The translations under genes and the position numbers were made by a program. The notes beneath the pieces are model-generated. The model did not search any database, was not told the DNA's origin, and saw nothing but the letters and a program-made list of their open reading frames with translations. Shown here piece after piece: positions 60,508 to 64,000 of a stretch of 64,000 bases of DNA. Within the stretch, counting starts at the first letter, position 1, and every line of letters begins with the position of its first letter. The stretch is from NCBI RefSeq assembly GCF_026339955.1, contig NZ_JAPEPW010000005.1, forward strand, positions 62,001-126,000, read 5' to 3'. The DNA is from Streptomyces sp. NBC_01549. GTDB lineage: Bacteria; Actinomycetota; Actinomycetes; Streptomycetales; Streptomycetaceae.

Positions 60508-62013
60508 GACACGGCAGCTGTAGTTCGTGACTCGTGAGGTTCCTGTCATGCGATGGCCACTGCTGTGACGTTGTTCCAGCGGCGGTGGCAGGCCGTCGCG
60601 CGATGCTGGTGTCGGCGACGCCAGTTCGACCAGTGCAGGGCGTGTGCCGGATCGGTGTCCTGGCGGGGCCTTGGCAGGGCGAAGACCCGCAATAGCGCGA
60701 GGAGTTCGCGCGGGCTGACGGGCACCATGGCCAACTCGTCGTCGGAGTTGGCGGGGTGGGCGCGTTGCCGCTCGTGGAGGGCGCCGACGGCCAGAAGTGC
60801 GTAGGCGATCATTGACATGAGGCTCCAGCGGTGCCAGGACGTCCAGCAGGTGACCTGGCCGGTGTCGAGGTGGGCCAGGCCCTGGCTCCTGGAAGTCCTC
60901 CTCGACCCGCCACCTGCGGCAGACCGCGCTGACCAGCACCGATATCGGCTGCGGGTCGGGGTGCCAGGTCCGGTAGAAGGAAGGGTGCCGGTGCGGCGGT
61001 GGCGTCGGACCAGGACCTGGCTGTGCCCGGCGGCCTGTCCGGGCGGCGCATCGTCGGGGTTCACGTCGATCATCGCCCAGTCGTAGAGCCGCTCGGCCTT
61101 GGTGCCATGGCCGGTCCTCAGCCGCATCCAGGCCCGCTTCGGCACCCGCTCCAGCAGCGCGGTGACCTTCTTCTTCCCGGCGCCCGGGGTGGTGACCCGG
61201 TGGCTGGTGGGTACCGCGATCGCGTAGCCGTAGCCCAGCGCACGGATCCGCGCACGCAACTCCCGTCCACCGTAGACCTCGTCGGCGGCCACCCACGCGG
61301 TGTGCACCCCCGAGGCGTGGGCGTCCTCCAGCATGTCGCCGGCCAGTTGCGGCTTGGTGGCGAACACCCTCTCGTCGGGCACCCCGACCAGCTCACGGCG
61401 CTCGTCGTCCGCCGCCCATGCCTCGCCCAGGTACAGCCGACGGTCGACCAGCGCGTGCCCCTCGGCACTCACGTAGGAGAGGTGTACCGCGACCTGGCAC
61501 AGCCCGATCCCGCCCAGCGCCCCGGAGTACTGCCGGGCCGCGCCGACCGCGTCGAGGGACGACTTCTCATCGCCCGTCTCGTCCACCACCAACATCACCT
61601 CCCTCTCGCCGAGTTGCTCCACCGTCCAGGCCGCGACCGACCGGCGGACTGCCTCGGTGTCGAAGCGGGCCCTCGACAAGAAGTGCTGCAGGACATGCGG
61701 ACCGCTGTGGCCGATCGCCTCGGCCAACGACCAGCAGTTCGCCGATTCCTTGACCATCAGCAGCCCAGAGACCATGTTCCGGCAGGTCAGCCGGGTCTCC
61801 CGGCGCGGGAAGCAGCTCGCGAACCGGCCCATCAACCCCTCGAACAGCCCGTCCCACCCGGCGTGTACTACCGTGGCCTGCGCGGCCACCGCTTCTTGAT
61901 TCTTCGTCACACAAGATCACGATGCCGGTGGCCGTACCCCTGCCGCAGGCACCCCACCCACCACGCTGGCCAGCGGCGATGCCTCACGCCTCACGAACTA
62001 CAGCTGCCGTGTC
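60508..62013 (-). mobile_element. IS701-family insertion sequence, about 1.5 kb
   Basis: Terminal inverted repeats: GACACGGCAGCTGTAGTTCG at the left end (60508 on), mirrored by the complement of 61982-62013, about 30 of 32 bp matching. It holds one transposase gene. No matching direct duplication is seen at the borders, so flanking DNA has probably been rearranged. Confidence 0.85.
60546..61910 (-). pseudogene. IS701-family transposase with two compensating frameshifts
   Basis: Starts at GTG 61910. IS701-like blocks: TCRNMVSGLLMVKESANCWS, LVVDETGDEKSSLDAVGAAR, WVAADEVYGGRELRARI. Between about 60980 and 60895 the true product lies in another frame (FYRTWHPDPQPISVLVSAVC, RRWRVEEDF), then returns to the first frame (VTCWTSWHRWSLMSMIAYAL). 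Two small indels are therefore present. Inactive unless these are sequence errors. Confidence 0.8.
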
Positions 62014-62116
62014 TGATCTCGCTCGCCGGACCCGGCCTGTCTGGTAGTTCCGAGCAGTCCCGGCTTTGTCAGCGCTGCTTCCCGCCCTCCCCGGCGTCTC
62101 CCGGGTCGGACTGCGC

Positions 62117-62923
62117 TCAGCTCCCACCAGGCTGCTGCGACAGCCTGGCGAGGAGGTCTTGCACCTCCTTCGATTCACCGCGCCTCACGGCGCACAGGCG
62201 CCTCATGGCGCACTGCCAGCGGTCCGCGACCTGCACGACGTGGGGTGCCGCGTCAGTGATGGCCTGGGCGAAGCTGCCGGCCCCGTCCCGGCACACCACC
62301 TCGAATCCCGCATTCTTGCGCAACCAGGTGGCGACCGGCTCCTTCGCGCGGTCCGCGAGCACGTCGACACGCGCGCCCGTGGCGGCGTCGATGATGATCG
62401 TGGCGTAACGGTGGCCCCGGCGCAGGGCGAACTCGTCGATACCCAGCACGCGCGGGACTGCCGCCGACGGCACGGGGATGCGCATCAGGCAGTTCAGGAC
62501 CGTTACCCAGGACAGCGCGCAGTGCAGCACGGCCAGCAGCCGGGCACCGGCCGATCCCGCCAGCGCCACGGCCACCGCGTTCACCACGTGCTGCAGGGCC
62601 GGGGTGCGCCGCTGGTAACGCACCGTCAACCCGGCGACCTGCTCGGCGAAGGTGGTCTTGGGACAATCGGAGTTCTCGCAGTACAGGCGGCGCACCGACA
62701 GGTCGATGACGACGGCCCGGCCACCCACCGCCTCGTCCGCGACATGCCGCACGTACCGGGAGTGCACCCAGTCCGATTCCGTCCCGCACCCTGGGCAGAC
62801 AGCTGCGGCATCGTCCCGGGTCCGGGCCGCGATACGCAGCAGATCACCGCTGGCCTCCACACGATCGACCCGTACCGCGGCCAGCTGCGGTAACAGGTCT
62901 TCCAGCCGTATCGCACACACCAC
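62117..62923 (-). pseudogene. ISL3-family transposase fragment
   Basis: From GTG 62923: RLEDLLPQLAAVRVDRVEAS, the N-terminal zinc finger (VCPGCGTESDWVHSRYVRHV, LYCENSDCPKTTFAEQV), then VPRVLGIDEFALRRGHRYAT with the first catalytic Asp-Glu region and VCRDGAGSFAQAI with the second Asp. After VQVADRWQ the homology stops and about 30 unrelated residues follow, so the C-terminal half is missing. Remnant of an ISL3 element next to the IS701 element. Confidence 0.8.
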
Positions 62924-63240
62924 CAGGATGACGCCGCCAACCAGCCGACACCACAGGCCAGTTGACCCGATCAACGGCTACGAAAATCTTGGAAGACCCG
63001 TTCGTTTGACAGACCCGTTTTATTGGAAATTCTCGCGGAGGTCGCCTGACCGTGGGCCTGTTGGGGTGCTTCCCCCGGGGTCGGAAGGGCACGCTGCGCG
63101 GGGGATGGTGGGCTGGCGGCGGGCGGTGCGGTTGGCTGGGGGAGGTGCTCCGGGGCGGGGGCGAACGCTGGGTCGTCGCGGGTCCGCCTCGCCGTGGCTC
63201 GTGGTGGTGGCCGGGGTGTTGACGGAGAGGGTGGTTGGTG
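62924..63240. other. Gene-free stretch before toxin genes
   Basis: No gene or clear hairpin in 317 bp; likely IS end plus promoter of the following genes. Confidence 0.35.
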
Positions 63241-63568
63241 GTGGGGGAGACGGTCAGGAATGACGCTGAGGGGATGGCCCGGGTGGGGGCGGCTCTGGGT
63301 GAGCTGGGTGAGCAGTGGGGGGAGCTCGCGGGCCGGCTCGGGGCGCGGACGCGGGAGTTGGGCTCGGGGGATGTTCATCGGTGATGGTGAGGAGGGCCGG
63401 CAGTTGAGGGAGGGTCTCCTGCCGGCTCGGCAGGGGCTGGTGGAGGCGGTACAGGGTCTGGGGCCGCTGGGTGCGGGTTCGGCGGACGCGGCGCACGGCA
63501 CGGCGGGTGTGTTCCAGCGGGTGGATGAGACGGCCGGGAAGATCGCCGCTGATCTCAGGGAGAGCTGA
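63241..63568 (+). pseudogene. Small WXG100-like protein, apparent frameshift
   Basis: From GTG 63241 (GGAGAGG upstream): VVGETVRNDAEGMARVGAAL and LGEQWGELAGRLGARTRELG, a helix pair with a W-G turn. The frame breaks near 63370 and continues as FIGDGEEGRQLREGLLPARQ and TAGVFQRVDETAGKIAADLR to 63568. One added base near 63373 joins them (GDVFIGD). Helical hairpins of this kind precede WXG100-like toxins as secretion partners (inference). Confidence 0.5.
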
Positions 63569-63570
63569 GC

Positions 63571-64000
63571 GTGGACACCATCGAGGTGCCGGGGGCGTTG
63601 GCCTGGCTGGCGAAGATCGTGGTGGGTAGTGAGTGGCCGAAGGTCAAGGAGGGGCTCCTGTGGGAGCTGGGGCAGCTGGACCAGGAGGCGGCCCGGCTGC
63701 TGGGTGAGATCCTTGAGGCGTTGCGGCGTGTGATTCCCGGTGCGGCTGCCAGTGCGACCGGTCCGGCCGGTGATGCGATGACGGATCTGCTGGACCGGTT
63801 GTCGGCTGTGATACCGGATCTGGTGGAGACGGCGAACGCGCTGGGGGATTCGGCGAAGTCGACCGCGGCGGAGATCCAGTACGGCAAGTTGATGATCATC
63901 GGGGTGATGATCTGGCTGGCGGCGGAGCTGGCGGCGTTGCTGCCGTGGTCGTGGGTGCCGGGTGTTGCGGGGTTGATCGAGGCGGTGGAGGCCGCGGCGG
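63571..64000 (+). CDS. N-terminus of WXG100-like polymorphic toxin, truncated by window edge
   Basis: 143 codons from GTG 63571, open to the end. VPGALAWLAKIVVGSEWPKV, LLWELGQLDQEAARLLGEIL, then a Gly/Ala-rich helix and EIQYGKLMIIGVMIWLAAEL follow the order found at the start of large actinomycete toxins with WXG100-like heads, whose C-terminal toxin domain varies. The toxin domain, if any, lies beyond the window. Starts 3 bp after the preceding stop. Confidence 0.6.
   Translation, partial: MDTIEVPGALAWLAKIVVGSEWPKVKEGLLWELGQLDQEAARLLGEILEALRRVIPGAAASATGPAGDAMTDLLDRLSAVIPDLVETANALGDSAKSTAAEIQYGKLMIIGVMIWLAAELAALLPWSWVPGVAGLIEAVEAAA

Overview
The window is high-GC actinomycete DNA, almost certainly Streptomyces or a close relative. 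The evidence is GTG/TTG starts, GTGA/ATGA stop-start overlaps, a WhiB protein, a DUF2637 protein and an FtsK/TraB-like translocase. It looks like accessory DNA, most simply a large (perhaps linear) conjugative plasmid: it has a ParA ATPase with its own palindromic sites, a second DnaN sliding clamp, a TraB-type DNA pump with small membrane proteins around it, and a GntR repressor. No rRNA, tRNA or core metabolic gene was seen. Plasmid identity is inference.

Layout. (1) 1-1725: a partition region with four candidate parS palindromes around parA. (2) 1851-5474: a STAND-type NTPase gene with two lesions, an IS4-family insertion with 10-bp target duplication and a 7-bp tandem repeat that shifts the frame. 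(3) 5654-8068: small genes, a duplicated gene tail and a truncated LAGLIDADG-like ORF. (4) 7915-43020: about 35 kb of nearly unbroken leftward genes, many translationally coupled and separated by GC-rich hairpins. Its parts are a DUF5131/DUF4326 group, dnaN, many small zinc-binding and paralogous proteins, an ATPase, a RapZ C-domain-like protein, a DUF4097-like beta-solenoid protein, a frameshifted IscB with an upstream structured RNA, and a transfer module (FtsK/TraB-like pump, coiled-coil and membrane proteins, DUF2637 protein), then whiB. The promoter at its head carries palindromes next to a divergent GntR gene (43225-43980), the likely switch. (5) 44002-48682: a GIY-YIG protein, an unknown protein, a set of hairpins with one shared loop sequence, and a large winged-helix/zinc protein that could be the replication initiator.

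(6) 48781-53258: four CRISPR arrays of type I-E repeat style, three with near-identical 64-bp leaders, all read leftward, with no cas gene in the window. (7) 53597-58409: a kinase-helicase fusion plus a PLD nuclease, matching the Mokosh type I anti-phage system. (8) 58781-60115: a Fic-domain protein and partner. (9) 60508-62974: an IS701-family element and an ISL3 fragment. (10) 63241-64000: a small frameshifted gene and the N-terminus of a probable WXG100-like polymorphic toxin running off the window.

CRISPR arrays, Mokosh and Fic side by side suggest a defence island on a mobile replicon. Seven genes carry small frameshifts and one an early in-frame stop. Several frameshifts are single missing bases in short G/C runs, so sequencing error and real decay must be separated before any is called a pseudogene.
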